Assembly: GCA_002427505.1 (NCBI GenBank) | Contig: DIRJ01000038.1 | Span: forward strand, 59,007-123,006 | Direction of reading: 5' to 3' | Length of the DNA: 64,000 nt | Origin: Mageeibacillus sp. UBA5439 | GTDB lineage: Bacteria > Bacillota > Clostridia > Saccharofermentanales > DTU023 | Shown: one piece after another, positions 24,847 through 33,504 of the stretch | Layout of the letters: each line of letters starts with the position of its first letter | Position numbering within the stretch: position 1 is the first letter of the stretch | The notes under the pieces: model-generated | Database searches by the model: none | What the model was told of the DNA's origin: nothing | What the model saw: the letters and a program-made list of their open reading frames with translations, nothing else | Position numbers and translations under genes: made by a program

Positions 24847-25659
24847 TTATCCGTACATTTTAGATACGATCCATCCGGTCAGTCTGATGGGAAATATCTT
24901 ATAGGCCGCCAGCAGGAAACGATAGGAAAAACCGACTCCATACAGGGCTTTGGGACGCCTCTTCCCGGCATAACGGAAAAGCTGACCCGCAACATATTCA
25001 GCCGGATAGCCGCTGCGCTCATCTGCTTCCATCTTGCTGATGGACCTTGCTTCACTTTTTTCATAACAGGCCGGGGTCTCGGCATTTTTTTCGCGATTAT
25101 CAGTAAAAGCGGTCCGGCAGTCACCCGGCATAACAGCTATTGCTTTAATCCCGTCTGCCGCCAGCTCCGTGTTCAATGCCAGCGCCAGCATATTAAGCGA
25201 AGCCTTGCTGGCTGAATAGAAGGCCTGATAGGGAATCGAGATCTCCCCTGCCACCGAGCTTGTGATCACAATACGGGGGTATTGGGCTTTGCGCAGAAGT
25301 GGCAGACATCTTTGGATTACAGAAACGGCAGAAAAGCAGTTGACATCAAACTGCTTGATCATTTGACTCTTTTTAGTGCTCGCTACCGTGCCCGAAATTC
25401 CGAAGCCGGCATTAGAGAAAAGGACATCACAATATTCCCACTTTTCTGATATTTTTCTAAAGACTGCCGCCAGCTGCTCTTCATTACTGATATCACAGGG
25501 AATCTGCCACAAATTCTCTATCTGCTCCTGTCCGGAAAAATCGGCCTCTGTCCTGGAAAGAGAAATAACTTCAACTCCTGCTTTCAGTAAAAGATTGACC
25601 AGAGCAGCACCAATACCGGAGCTTCCTCCTGTGACAATTGCGCGAGTAAGTAGCAACAT
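24847..25659 (-). CDS. Short-chain dehydrogenase/reductase (SDR)
   Basis: 270 residues from the ATG at 25657-25659, which has AAGGGAG upstream; an in-frame ATG at 25674 has none. Classical Rossmann SDR with AIVTGGSSGIG (~7-17), NAG (VLFSNAGFG), the catalytic Ser in VITSSVAGE and YSASKAS (YxxxK). The C-terminal ~50 residues are more hydrophobic (YRFLLAAYKIFP), as in membrane-associated SDRs of the DltE/11-beta-HSD type. Substrate unknown. Its nearest functional neighbour may be the acyl-CoA ligase. Confidence 0.85.
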   Translation of the reverse strand: MLLLTRAIVTGGSSGIGAALVNLLLKAGVEVISLSRTEADFSGQEQIENLWQIPCDISNEEQLAAVFRKISEKWEYCDVLFSNAGFGISGTVASTKKSQMIKQFDVNCFSAVSVIQRCLPLLRKAQYPRIVITSSVAGEISIPYQAFYSASKASLNMLALALNTELAADGIKAIAVMPGDCRTAFTDNREKNAETPACYEKSEARSISKMEADERSGYPAEYVAGQLFRYAGKRRPKALYGVGFSYRFLLAAYKIFPIRLTGWIVSKMYG

Positions 25660-25790
25660 ACGATCTCCCTTCACTACAGTTGAGCTGAATTAAAACCAGT
25701 CTAGCAGAAAGTGTCAGCAGCGCAATTATTTCCTTCGAAAAATCTGCTAAACTGATCCTAAATATCTTTAAGCAGTGAGGATAAGGATCA

Positions 25791-26369
25791 ATGAAAAATA
25801 TCACATACAGACTAGCAACTAAAGCTGACCTGGATCAGGTACACCGGCTGCAAGAGCGTTACCATGTCAGCACAATTTCTGACGAAGACCGTCCGGATGG
25901 CTTCGTGACCACGCTTTTCACCACCGAGCAGTTTGAGCGCCTGATCGACGACGAGGGGGGTCTTTCTATCGCCCTGGACGGTGACAAGGTTATTGCTTAC
26001 GCAATGGCGGCTTCCTGGGAGTACTGGTCAGAATGGCCTTTATTCGCACACATGATTAAAGACTTGCCTGATACAGAATATCTGGGCAGAACCATGTCGA
26101 TGGAAAACTCCTATCAGTATGGTCCGATCTGTGTCGATAAGGAATATCGCGGCACGGGAGTTTTTGCACATTTGTTTGACTTCTCACGTGCAAGCATGCG
26201 CGACCGCTACCCGGTTCTGCTTACTTTTATCAATCAGATAAACCCTCGTTCCCTGGCTGCCCACCGTAAACTGGGACTTGATCTGGTCAAAGAATTCCAA
26301 TTCAATAACAACGACTACTATGAGTTGGGTTTTGATACCGGTAAATCAGTTTTGGCAGATAAGCTGTAA
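25791..26369 (+). CDS. GNAT-family N-acetyltransferase
   Basis: 192 residues with the GNAT core: an N-terminal YRLATKADLDQVHRL strand-helix and the acetyl-CoA-binding block GPICVDKEYRGTGVFAHLF (~111-129), which contains the usual V-x-x-x-x-RGxGV pattern. It is followed by INPRSLAAHRKLGLDLVKEF. The acceptor is unknown. Its TAA stop overlaps the ATG of the phosphoesterase by one base, so the two are probably translated together. Confidence 0.82.
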   Translation: MKNITYRLATKADLDQVHRLQERYHVSTISDEDRPDGFVTTLFTTEQFERLIDDEGGLSIALDGDKVIAYAMAASWEYWSEWPLFAHMIKDLPDTEYLGRTMSMENSYQYGPICVDKEYRGTGVFAHLFDFSRASMRDRYPVLLTFINQINPRSLAAHRKLGLDLVKEFQFNNNDYYELGFDTGKSVLADKL

Positions 26370-27193
26370 TGCTGCTTTATTTTATACTGGCACTCCTCCT
26401 TGTAGCAGCAGTATTTCTTTTTTATGGGTTTACAATTGCTCCCGGGCGTGTGCGTGTGAAAAACTATCAGCTTGACCCGGACAAAACTCTGGGCAGTTTT
26501 GCCGGCAAACGCATTGTGTTCTTCAGCGATATTCATCTGGGCCCCAACTTTACTGCTGAACACTTGAATAAACTTTGCCGGCTGATCCTCTCCCAAAAAC
26601 CTCAGCTGATACTCTTCGGCGGCGATATGGTGGAAGAAAAAACTGATCTGACCAGCGAAAGTTTCAAGGCCGCTATCAGCAAAAATCTTGCTGTTCTGAG
26701 TGATTTTTGCCCCTGTTATGCTGTGTTGGGAAACCACGACGTTGAAACTCTGATCAATCGTCACTACACTGCTGAAGTCATTGCCGCAGCCGGTTTTACA
26801 CTATTGCAAAACAGCTGGGCTGAGCTTGATGATCTGGCTCTGTATGGCTTCGCAAACGCCACTCACGATCAGCCTGTTTTCGTGGACAAGGCAGCTTTAG
26901 CTGAGGACAGCTTTCGGCTTCTGCTCTGTCACGAACCCGGCTTCGTTGGTAAGAACAAGCCGGTTCCGGGCAACAGCCTCTATCTTTCCGGGCATTCCCA
27001 TGGAGGACAGGTGACTCTCTTCGGTTTGCCGCTTATTCTTCCCTATCTGGGCAGACGCTATGTGCGCGGCTGCCATCAGCTGCGTGATAACAGCCAGCTT
27101 TTAATCAGCAACGGAGTCGGCACCGTCCACATCCATGCACGTTTTTGCGCCAGACCGGACATCATTGTTCTGGATTTTCCGGACAAAAATTAA
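26369..27193 (+). CDS. Membrane-anchored metallophosphoesterase (YkuE-like)
   Basis: 274 residues: one N-terminal membrane segment (~2-22), then a calcineurin-like phosphoesterase domain. All metal motifs are present: FFSDIHLG (~51-58), FGGDMVEE (~83-90), LGNHDVE (~116-122), CHEPGF (~190) and SGHSHGGQV (~209-217). Related proteins act on lipid-linked or nucleotide phosphates at the membrane; the substrate here is not known. Translationally coupled to the GNAT gene before it. Confidence 0.85.
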   Translation: MLLYFILALLLVAAVFLFYGFTIAPGRVRVKNYQLDPDKTLGSFAGKRIVFFSDIHLGPNFTAEHLNKLCRLILSQKPQLILFGGDMVEEKTDLTSESFKAAISKNLAVLSDFCPCYAVLGNHDVETLINRHYTAEVIAAAGFTLLQNSWAELDDLALYGFANATHDQPVFVDKAALAEDSFRLLLCHEPGFVGKNKPVPGNSLYLSGHSHGGQVTLFGLPLILPYLGRRYVRGCHQLRDNSQLLISNGVGTVHIHARFCARPDIIVLDFPDKN

Positions 27194-27273
27194 ATTGAGA
27201 TCTCCCAGGCTGTTCTTTAGCTGCAACAGGGCTGCCCGGCAGTTTTAACTGCATCTTTTCTTATGCAATCATG

Positions 27274-27279
27274 TATAAT
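27274..27279 (+). promoter_or_regulatory. Candidate -10 element of the pyridoxal kinase gene
   Basis: A perfect TATAAT lies 39 nt before the ATG. The -35 region is poor, so only the -10 is supported. Confidence 0.4.
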
Positions 27280-27317
27280 GAAAACTGAACATTTTAATAT
27301 GTTCGAGGAGGAAGTAA

Positions 27318-28154
27318 ATGAATCAAGAAGTAATACGTGCATTAACTATCGCAGGTACAGACGCCAGCGGCGGTGCCGGGATGGCGGCGGACCTGACTAC
27401 TTTTGAGGAGTACGGTTTATACGGGCAAGTCGCTCTGACTACTGTGGTGACGATGGATAAAGAAAGCTGGGGGCATCATGTAAGCAGTCTGTCGACCTCC
27501 CTCATAGAGGCCCAGTTTGAAACAATAGTTGCCAGTACAGTACCGATTACAGCAGTAAAAACCGGTATGCTCGGCACTGTCGAGATCGTTGAGCTGGTTG
27601 CCAATTTTTTAAAGGATAACGAATTTAAATATATCGTGATTGATCCTGTTCTGGCTTGCAAAGGCACTGATGAAGTACTCAACCCGGAAACTGCGGACAG
27701 CATCCGCGACCTGCTGCTGCCAATAGCAACTGTAGCAACTCCCAATCTGTTTGAAGCAGGTGTTATGTCCGGTTTGGGCACACCCACCAGCCTGGAAGAG
27801 ATGAAAAAAGCGGCAAAAGCTATTCATGCTCTGGGCACCAAATATGTCGTGGTCAAGGGCGGCAAAGCTGTTCAAGCTGAAACAGCCATAGATATTCTCT
27901 ATGATGGTGAAGACTTCACGGTCCTCTCTAATCAGATGTTGGAACCGGCTCACACTCATGGTGCCGGCTGCACTTTTTCCGCCGCTATCACAGCCGGACT
28001 TGCTCTGGATATGGATATTCATGATGCTGTGCGTATGGCCAAAGACTATGTCACAACTGCCATCGAGAATGGCTTCCAGTACAATGATTTTGTCGGACCG
28101 CTCTTTCGCCCGGCCTACCGTCTGGAAAAGCAAGGTCGTTTTAAACAGCAGTAA
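27318..28154 (+). CDS. pdxK: Pyridoxal/hydroxymethylpyrimidine kinase (PdxK/ThiD type)
   Basis: 278 residues of the ribokinase-superfamily ThiD-like group used by Bacillota to phosphorylate pyridoxine, pyridoxal or hydroxymethylpyrimidine. Seen: ALTIAGTDASGGAGMAADL (~9-27), AVKTGMLGT, VIDPVLACKGTD (~110-121), KYVVVKGGKA and the C-terminal anion hole/base motif HTHGAGCTFSAAI (~213-225). It stands alone, with a promoter before it and a terminator after it. The exact vitamin substrate (B6 or thiamine precursor) is not decided by sequence; no thi genes are close. Confidence 0.85.
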   Translation: MNQEVIRALTIAGTDASGGAGMAADLTTFEEYGLYGQVALTTVVTMDKESWGHHVSSLSTSLIEAQFETIVASTVPITAVKTGMLGTVEIVELVANFLKDNEFKYIVIDPVLACKGTDEVLNPETADSIRDLLLPIATVATPNLFEAGVMSGLGTPTSLEEMKKAAKAIHALGTKYVVVKGGKAVQAETAIDILYDGEDFTVLSNQMLEPAHTHGAGCTFSAAITAGLALDMDIHDAVRMAKDYVTTAIENGFQYNDFVGPLFRPAYRLEKQGRFKQQ

Positions 28155-28171
28155 GAATACGCTCTGAGCTC

Positions 28172-28198
28172 AAAGCGGCCTCATGCAGGCCGCTTTTT
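28172..28198 (+). terminator. Terminator of the pyridoxal kinase gene
   Basis: AAAGCGGCC (28172-28180) pairs with GGCCGCTTT (28188-28196) across a 7-nt loop and runs into five T. Confidence 0.88.
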
Positions 28199-28220
28199 GT
28201 TATCTGATTTACGCGGCCGC

Positions 28221-29006
28221 TTAAAAGCCGCTTTTGCGTTCAAACCAAAGCACAAGCCTGTGTGGCAGAATTCTGGATATTACACGCAGTATTTTAGCCG
28301 GCAAATTGCAGACTGACATATCTTTGCCCTTATCTGATCGCTTGAGGGCTTTGGCGGCGACCTTTTCAACATCCTCAATGCCGATTTTCTTGATGGGATT
28401 AGCATCGATCTCAATCCCGTTGGCCTCAAAAAACTCTGTTTTCATAGGATTGGGACATACGGCCGTAACAGTAATATCACGCTCTTTCAATTCCTGATGC
28501 AGGGCACGTGAAAAGCTGATGACATAAGCTTTGCTGGCTGCATACACTGCTGCTTTATATTGCGGCATGAAACCGGCCACTGACGCCATATTGATTATGC
28601 GTCCGCCGTTCTGCATGTAAGGAAGGCAGAGAGAGGTCAGAGCGGTCAGGGCCTGACAGTTTACTTCCACCATCCTTTCATTGCAATCCAGATCACAAAA
28701 AGCTTCAAACTTGCCGAAACCGGCAGAATTGATCAGCGTGTGAATTTGACATTCGCTGTCCTTAATTTCAAGCAACAGCCGGTCGCGCCATTTCTTATCT
28801 GTAATATCCCCGGCCAGAACGCGTGCCGGCTTTCTCAGTGATGCGGCAAGTTCCTGCAAACGTTCTTCACGTCTGGCACACAGCCAGATTTCATCCAGAC
28901 GCACGTCACCGTCCAAATCGATGGCAAACTGACGTCCGATTCCTGAGGAAGCGCCGCTGATTATTGCAATCCTGGCGTTTTTCCCCGAAGATACTGCAAC
29001 TGTCAC
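28221..29006 (-). CDS. Short-chain dehydrogenase/reductase (SDR)
   Basis: 261 residues; classical SDR with IISGASSGIGR (~14-24), NSAGFG (~88-93), the Ser of MASVAGF and YAASKAYVISF (YxxxK). Similar in plan to the SDR at 24.8-25.7 kb but only distantly alike in sequence. The start context gives GAGG ~8 nt before a GTG/ATG choice; the ORF start is retained. Substrate unknown. It is transcribed after the Rrf2 gene but separated from it by a terminator. Confidence 0.83.
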   Translation of the reverse strand: MTVAVSSGKNARIAIISGASSGIGRQFAIDLDGDVRLDEIWLCARREERLQELAASLRKPARVLAGDITDKKWRDRLLLEIKDSECQIHTLINSAGFGKFEAFCDLDCNERMVEVNCQALTALTSLCLPYMQNGGRIINMASVAGFMPQYKAAVYAASKAYVISFSRALHQELKERDITVTAVCPNPMKTEFFEANGIEIDANPIKKIGIEDVEKVAAKALKRSDKGKDMSVCNLPAKILRVISRILPHRLVLWFERKSGF

Positions 29007-29094
29007 TGTATTACCTCGCCTCTTTGCTCTGGCATGTTTCTTATTGACATTGTAGCAAATTAACTCTTAATTTAATTTTATCAGGATTCCGGGC

Positions 29095-29125
29095 AAAGAA
29101 AAAACAAACACACTGTGTTTGTTTT
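29095..29125 (-). terminator. Terminator of the Rrf2 gene
   Basis: A perfect 11-bp inverted repeat (29101-29111 with 29115-29125) with a 3-nt loop lies 52 nt past the Rrf2 stop. On the minus strand it is followed by a T-rich run. Its symmetry would also suit an operator. Confidence 0.7.
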
Positions 29126-29177
29126 ACTGATATCTGTGTCAAAACCTGATGTTCGGTGTTGCTTATATTCGCCTTGC

Positions 29178-29573
29178 TTAAAGCAGGTCAGCAAAAGTTA
29201 AGCTTTTCATGCAATTATCAAAATGATCCTGCATTTTTTGGTAAGCTGAATGAACTTTGCAATAGTCTGCAGCGTCGCGGCTGCAAAAAGCATCTGCCTC
29301 CAGACATCTGTTGAGGCGAGTTGTATTTTCCATTGCATTTATGACCTCGAACAGGCTGATTTCACCGGCAGGCTTGGTCAGACTGGAACCGCCTTTGGCT
29401 CCTCTCTTAACAGAGACAATACCGGCTTCTCTTAATTTTTGTATTATCGAAGGCAGATAATTGCCCGGAATATTCATCTCCTCTGCAATTTTAGTTGTTG
29501 ATAATACTTCATCTGCCTGTGCGAGCCGGAGGACAGCCCGAATTGCATAATCAGTAGTAATATTTATTTGCAT
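29178..29573 (-). CDS. Rrf2-family transcriptional regulator with Fe-S cysteines
   Basis: 131 residues. The winged helix at ~1-80 (TTDYAIRAVLRLAQ, TTKIAEEMNIPGNYLPSIIQ, VKRGAKGGSSL) is typical of Rrf2 proteins such as IscR, CymR and NsrR. Three Cys (90, 97, 105) spaced 6 and 7 residues apart fall where IscR/NsrR/RsrR ligate an Fe-S cluster, so redox or iron sensing is likely. No isc, suf or cysteine-synthesis operon adjoins it, and its targets are unknown. Confidence 0.87.
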   Translation of the reverse strand: MQINITTDYAIRAVLRLAQADEVLSTTKIAEEMNIPGNYLPSIIQKLREAGIVSVKRGAKGGSSLTKPAGEISLFEVINAMENTTRLNRCLEADAFCSRDAADYCKVHSAYQKMQDHFDNCMKSLTFADLL

Positions 29574-29593
29574 TAAGCAACCTCCAAAACATT

Positions 29594-29604
29594 AATAAGT
29601 TATT
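29594..29604. promoter_or_regulatory. Short dyad upstream of the Rrf2 gene
   Basis: AATAAGTTATT is an 11-bp palindrome 21 nt before the Rrf2 start, a plausible but weak self-regulation site. Confidence 0.25.
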
Positions 29605-29763
29605 GAAATATTCGCTGTCTGAAGACTACGTATTAGAGTTAATTCCTTTATTTGAAAAGATTATTGTATAAGTACCTAGCCAACGAATAAAGCATAAGTT
29701 AAGGTATTTAAATTGTCAAATGACTGCCTGCTTAGAAATTTTCTGCGAAAAAGGCCATAAAAC

Positions 29764-29815
29764 AGCGTGAATTCTTCTATATTTTCACTCACTGAAATGG
29801 ATAAGAATTCACGCT
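29764..29815 (-). terminator. Long hairpin after cytidine deaminase
   Basis: AGCGTGAATTCTT (29764-29776) and AAGAATTCACGCT (29803-29815) form a perfect 13-bp stem around a 26-nt loop that can fold again (ATTTTCA/TGAAAT). On the minus strand it follows cdd by 38 nt and ends in GTTTT. The rest of the 280-nt gap 29574-29853 holds no gene that could be recognised. Confidence 0.6.
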
Positions 29816-29853
29816 ATTATTTGATAACAGTTCTGCTTCTGCTGGAGATCTTT

Positions 29854-30312
29854 CTATAGATCCAGGTTTCTCGGGCCAAAGCCGTGCAGCAATAAGCTGG
29901 ACAAATCATTTTTTTCATAGTCAGTTACAGAACGTGCAACATAGACACTCATGCGGCCATCAGAAAATTCGTTGAGAAACTGGCGGCAGATACCGCAAGG
30001 ATATGCTAATCCCCGATCCCGCTCAGCATTAGTATCCTTCCAGCCGGCAACTGCTATGGCGGTAAATTCCTGAGCACCTGCAGCCACTGCCTGCATAGCG
30101 GCACCACGTTCAGCACAGATTCCGGCCCCATAGGCTGCGTTTTCTACATTGCAGCCACTGAAAACTCTGCCATCGGAGCACAGCAGGGCGGCGCCGACTT
30201 TAAAGGCTGAATACGGCGCGTAGGCCTTATCGCGTGCTGCTATAGCCGCGCGTATAAGCGTCTGTACTTCCAGTTCACTCAGTTCATTGTCTCTGACCTT
30301 AAACTCTGACAT
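29854..30312 (-). CDS. cdd: Cytidine deaminase
   Basis: 152 residues, homotetrameric-type deaminase converting cytidine and deoxycytidine to uridine. The zinc site is complete: CNVENAAYGAGICAERGAAM (~55-74) with the catalytic Cys-Ala-Glu, and PCGICRQFLNEF (~105-116) with the two further Cys ligands. YSAFKVGAALL binds the nucleoside. It lies 12 nt after the baeRF-like gene. It fits the nucleoside-salvage content of the window. Confidence 0.95.
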   Translation of the reverse strand: MSEFKVRDNELSELEVQTLIRAAIAARDKAYAPYSAFKVGAALLCSDGRVFSGCNVENAAYGAGICAERGAAMQAVAAGAQEFTAIAVAGWKDTNAERDRGLAYPCGICRQFLNEFSDGRMSVYVARSVTDYEKNDLSSLLLHGFGPRNLDL

Positions 30313-30324
30313 TATTAACTCCTT

Positions 30325-31395
30325 TTAGTAACGGAAACGAGCTGCAATTCTCTTTTCCATTTCCTTCACGGAAACCGGAACCATGACCACATTGCCTGCC
30401 ATCTGGAAACAGTCACGAACAAGTTGGTCCAATTCCTCCCTCTCTTCATCACAGTAATCACTGCGGATATACAATGTTTCGATCTTACACTCGTCCGCTG
30501 CATTTTTTATGTCACTCATGCGAGTAGATGCCTTGCCGTCAGCCAAACCTTTGGCCAGACTGTCCATTCCTCTTTTTATTTCCTCATTCTGGATATTGTC
30601 AAAAATATTAAGGATCGCTGCTTTCAGACTTTGTGGGTCAAAATCATGGAGCGGCTTGCCCAGATCTTCTTTAAGGTATACTTCATTTGTCGCGACCGAG
30701 CGCCAGTCCGCCATGTTTTCGCGAACTCCCGACAAGATAACGGGCGATCGTTTGTCGGCAAAATACGCTGTCAGATTTTCTTCCAGATATCGATAATACT
30801 TGATCTTATCAATTTCTTTCATTTCTGCAGCAGAGCGGTGACCATGAAATGCTGTGCCGCCTTTGCCGCCGTAGCTGCCGAAGTTCACATCGGAGTCAGG
30901 ATCCAGATCAGGGAATAATTCCGTAAAGGTCAGGATCCCATGATCCTCAACCACTTTCAGTTTTGATCCGTCCCCACGATGAAGACGGAAGCGGTCTCGG
31001 CCTATATCCAGAATATAGTGGCTGGATATATGTTGTTCAGCAGCCAGCAAGGGCAACAAATGCAGAATTCCCTGTACTACTACCAGATCATCTACAGCTT
31101 CGGACAAGTTGTAGATCAGCATATTCCTGTCTCTTAAGAAAAGAGCAAAGGCTTCACTTCTGTCATTCCAGAAAACGGTATCTTTCTGCAGGTCCTGCAG
31201 AAGCTCCATCTGTTCCTTCAGCGCTTTTCGATCCAAATATTTTGCCAGTTTTTCTTCTGCTTCCTTAATCAGATTCTTGAAACGAATGGCATTGGATCCC
31301 GGATCGGATCCTTCATGCGGAGTAGATTGATAGAGTGATAAAACTGTAGCAGCTTCATCATTCATCTTGCGGATTTTAGGGTGAAGTCTGTCCAT
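30325..31395 (-). CDS. Bacterial eRF1-like (baeRF-type) protein, function unknown
   Basis: 356 residues with no catalytic motif recognised. The N-terminal third is helical and charged (~1-70). The middle resembles domain 2 of release-factor-1/Pelota-like proteins (LLPLLAAEQHISSHYILDIG, split here as LLPLLAAEQH and HYILDIGRDRFRLHRG, ~110-145). The end (~290-356: ADECKIETLYIRSD ... MAGNVVMVPVSVKEMEKRI) resembles their L7Ae-like domain 3. This pattern matches the baeRF families, distant bacterial relatives of archaeo-eukaryotic eRF1, which may act on ribosomes. It leads a two-gene operon with cdd. The family assignment is from pattern memory and not from a profile search. Confidence 0.6.
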   Translation of the reverse strand: MDRLHPKIRKMNDEAATVLSLYQSTPHEGSDPGSNAIRFKNLIKEAEEKLAKYLDRKALKEQMELLQDLQKDTVFWNDRSEAFALFLRDRNMLIYNLSEAVDDLVVVQGILHLLPLLAAEQHISSHYILDIGRDRFRLHRGDGSKLKVVEDHGILTFTELFPDLDPDSDVNFGSYGGKGGTAFHGHRSAAEMKEIDKIKYYRYLEENLTAYFADKRSPVILSGVRENMADWRSVATNEVYLKEDLGKPLHDFDPQSLKAAILNIFDNIQNEEIKRGMDSLAKGLADGKASTRMSDIKNAADECKIETLYIRSDYCDEEREELDQLVRDCFQMAGNVVMVPVSVKEMEKRIAARFRY

Positions 31396-31589
31396 AGTAG
31401 GCCCTTTCTATGATCTTTTCAGAATGGTAGATCAGATCGTTCGATAGATTTATTCTAGCAGATAGCTATCAATCTTTCTGTCACGGCAGGATTATAAGAT
31501 GAACAGGACCGGTCTGTGCTGAATCGCTCAGCGCTCCGCTTTTCATTAGTGTAAACTTAGCGCAGAACAATCGATGAAAGGAATCTATT

Positions 31590-32126
31590 ATGGATTTACA
31601 AACAGCAAAAGGATACAAAAAGGCAGCCGCCCCAACTAATTTGATCAATATCGTTATGGACAGCGGCAATAGCATAGTAATTGAGCTGGATGAACAAGCA
31701 GCACCTGTCACCGTTGCAAATTTTCAGAAGCTCGTTGCCGAAGGGTTCTATAATGGCATTATTTTCCACCGCATTATTCCCGGCTTCATGATTCAGGGCG
31801 GTGATCCCCAAGGTACCGGAACAGGTGGTTCCGACACTCACATTAAAGGTGAATTCGCCTCTAATGGGGTCAATAACCACTTGTCCCATGTCCGCGGGGC
31901 TGTTTCCATGGCCAGAACCCAAGTACCGGATTCAGCAAGCTCACAGTTTTTTATCTGTCATGCCGACAGTCTTTTTCTGGACGGTCAATATGCCGCTTTT
32001 GGAAAAGTTGTTGCCGGCATGGAGGAAGTTGACCGCATCGCCGGTCTTAAGACCAATAGAAATGATTTCCCGGAAACTCCTCCGGTCATGGAAGAGGTCT
32101 TTTTCCTGGAGCAGGAAGAAGCCTAA
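31590..32126 (+). CDS. Cyclophilin-type peptidyl-prolyl isomerase
   Basis: 178 residues. The cyclophilin fold runs from ~18 to 172, with FYNGIIFHRIIPGFMIQGGD (~50-69) holding the catalytic Arg, QGTGTGGSD, GAVSMART and SQFFICHADS (~117-126), LDGQYAAFGKVVAGMEEVD. There is no signal peptide, so it is cytoplasmic. AAGGA precedes the ATG by 7 nt. It helps protein folding by turning Xaa-Pro bonds. Confidence 0.95.
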   Translation: MDLQTAKGYKKAAAPTNLINIVMDSGNSIVIELDEQAAPVTVANFQKLVAEGFYNGIIFHRIIPGFMIQGGDPQGTGTGGSDTHIKGEFASNGVNNHLSHVRGAVSMARTQVPDSASSQFFICHADSLFLDGQYAAFGKVVAGMEEVDRIAGLKTNRNDFPETPPVMEEVFFLEQEEA

Positions 32127-32231
32127 GCCGAGTATTAGCGGCCTGGCGTTTATTTGACATTCTTGACAACAATAGCCCCGAACTATAGGATATTATCATA
32201 CACATTTCATAGATTTTCAGAGGGGGAAATT

Positions 32232-33425
32232 ATGGATAATCAAGATTTTGCAACTCGTCAGATTCACGCCGGGTCATTAAAACGTGAGAACTTCAGACCT
32301 CTGGTGATGCCCATCTACCAAAGTTCAACTTTCTACTTTGATAGCGTCGAACAGGGTGCTGCCCTCTTTGCCGGTGAGCAGGATGGATATTTTTACACCA
32401 GAATCGACAACCCGAATCAAAGAGAACTGGCGGCACGCCTGGCTCAGTTGGAAGGCGGCGAGGGTGGCCTGGTGTTCGCCTCCGGTATGGGTGCGATCAG
32501 CTCAATGTTCTGGTCCCTGCTTAGCAGCGGTGATCACGTAATCGCCGGCAAGACACTCTACGGCTGCACCTATGAACTTCTGCATCAAGGCTTCCCGCGC
32601 TTCATGATCGATGTCGATTTTGTTGATTTGAGTCAAAACGGAATGCTGGAGCAATTTCTGCGTCCGGAAACGAAAATTATCTATATCGAAACCCCTGCCA
32701 ACCCTAACTTAAAAATAGCGGACATCAGCTATCTGGCAACCACGGCACACAGTTTCAATCCGGAAATCAAAGTGGTCGTGGACAACACTTTCGCTACTCC
32801 TTATCTGCAGCTGCCCTTGTCTCTCGGAGCCGATATCGTAGTCCATTCTGCTACCAAGTATCTCAATGGGCATGGCGATGTTGTCGCGGGTGCTGTCATC
32901 TCTGACTCAGAAACTATTAAATTAATCGCAGAAAACGGCTTGAGATATTTCACCGGTTCTGTACTGGGACCTTTTGAATGCTTCCTGATCTCCCGCGGAC
33001 TGAAGACGCTTGATCTGCGCATGGAAAAACACTGTGCCAATGCACTGAAAGTTGCGGAGTTTCTGGAACAGGATAGCCGGGTGAAAAAGGTCAACTTCCC
33101 CGGTCTCAAATCACACCCTGCTTACCAGCTGGCTCAAAAACAGATGAAGCTGCCGGGAGCCATGATCTCCTTTGAACTGGCAGGCGATAAAGAATACTGC
33201 GCCAGCTTTGTGAATAACTGCAAACTCTGCCGCCGCGCGGTTTCCCTGGGCGATGCTGAAACTCTGATCCAGCACCCTGCCAGCATGACTCACAACACCT
33301 ATAGCCCTGAGGCCTTAGCTGAAGCAGATATAGCGGAGAACCTGCTGCGTATTTCAGTCGGGCTGGAATCCGCAGCAGATATTATCGCTGACCTTAAACA
33401 GGCACTGGACAATTGCGATAATTGA
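32232..33425 (+). CDS. megL: Methionine gamma-lyase (Cys/Met metabolism PLP enzyme)
   Basis: 397 residues from the ATG at 32232 (AGGGGG upstream; an ATG at 32154 has no ribosome site). PLP-dependent enzyme of the cystathionine gamma-synthase family: YFYTRIDNPNQRELAARLAQ (~55-74), the TLYGCTYEL block (~111-119) whose Cys is typical of methionine gamma-lyase, and SATKYLNGHGDVVAGA (~206-221) with the PLP Lys. It likely splits methionine to methanethiol, 2-oxobutyrate and ammonia. Cystathionine gamma-lyase or homocysteine desulfhydrase activity cannot be excluded. Confidence 0.82.
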   Translation: MDNQDFATRQIHAGSLKRENFRPLVMPIYQSSTFYFDSVEQGAALFAGEQDGYFYTRIDNPNQRELAARLAQLEGGEGGLVFASGMGAISSMFWSLLSSGDHVIAGKTLYGCTYELLHQGFPRFMIDVDFVDLSQNGMLEQFLRPETKIIYIETPANPNLKIADISYLATTAHSFNPEIKVVVDNTFATPYLQLPLSLGADIVVHSATKYLNGHGDVVAGAVISDSETIKLIAENGLRYFTGSVLGPFECFLISRGLKTLDLRMEKHCANALKVAEFLEQDSRVKKVNFPGLKSHPAYQLAQKQMKLPGAMISFELAGDKEYCASFVNNCKLCRRAVSLGDAETLIQHPASMTHNTYSPEALAEADIAENLLRISVGLESAADIIADLKQALDNCDN

Positions 33426-33444
33426 CCTCCACCGGCTTAAGACA

Positions 33445-33489
33445 ATCAAAAAGTGACATTCAAATATTGTCGGATGTCACTTTTTTGAT
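33445..33489. terminator. Bidirectional terminator between megL and the ABC transporter
   Basis: ATCAAAAAGTGACATTC and GATGTCACTTTTTTGAT form a long stem with the convergent genes on both sides. A-tract on the left and T-tract on the right suit both directions. Confidence 0.88.
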
Positions 33490-33504
33490 GGTTTTTTAAT
33501 AGAA

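Noticed and set aside
27609..28133. 174-codon minus-strand frame
   Set aside because: Antisense to the pyridoxal kinase, whose motifs cover the region.
29101..29125. Perfect repeat as a transcription factor operator
   Set aside because: Its position after the Rrf2 stop and a T-run on the minus strand suit a terminator better.
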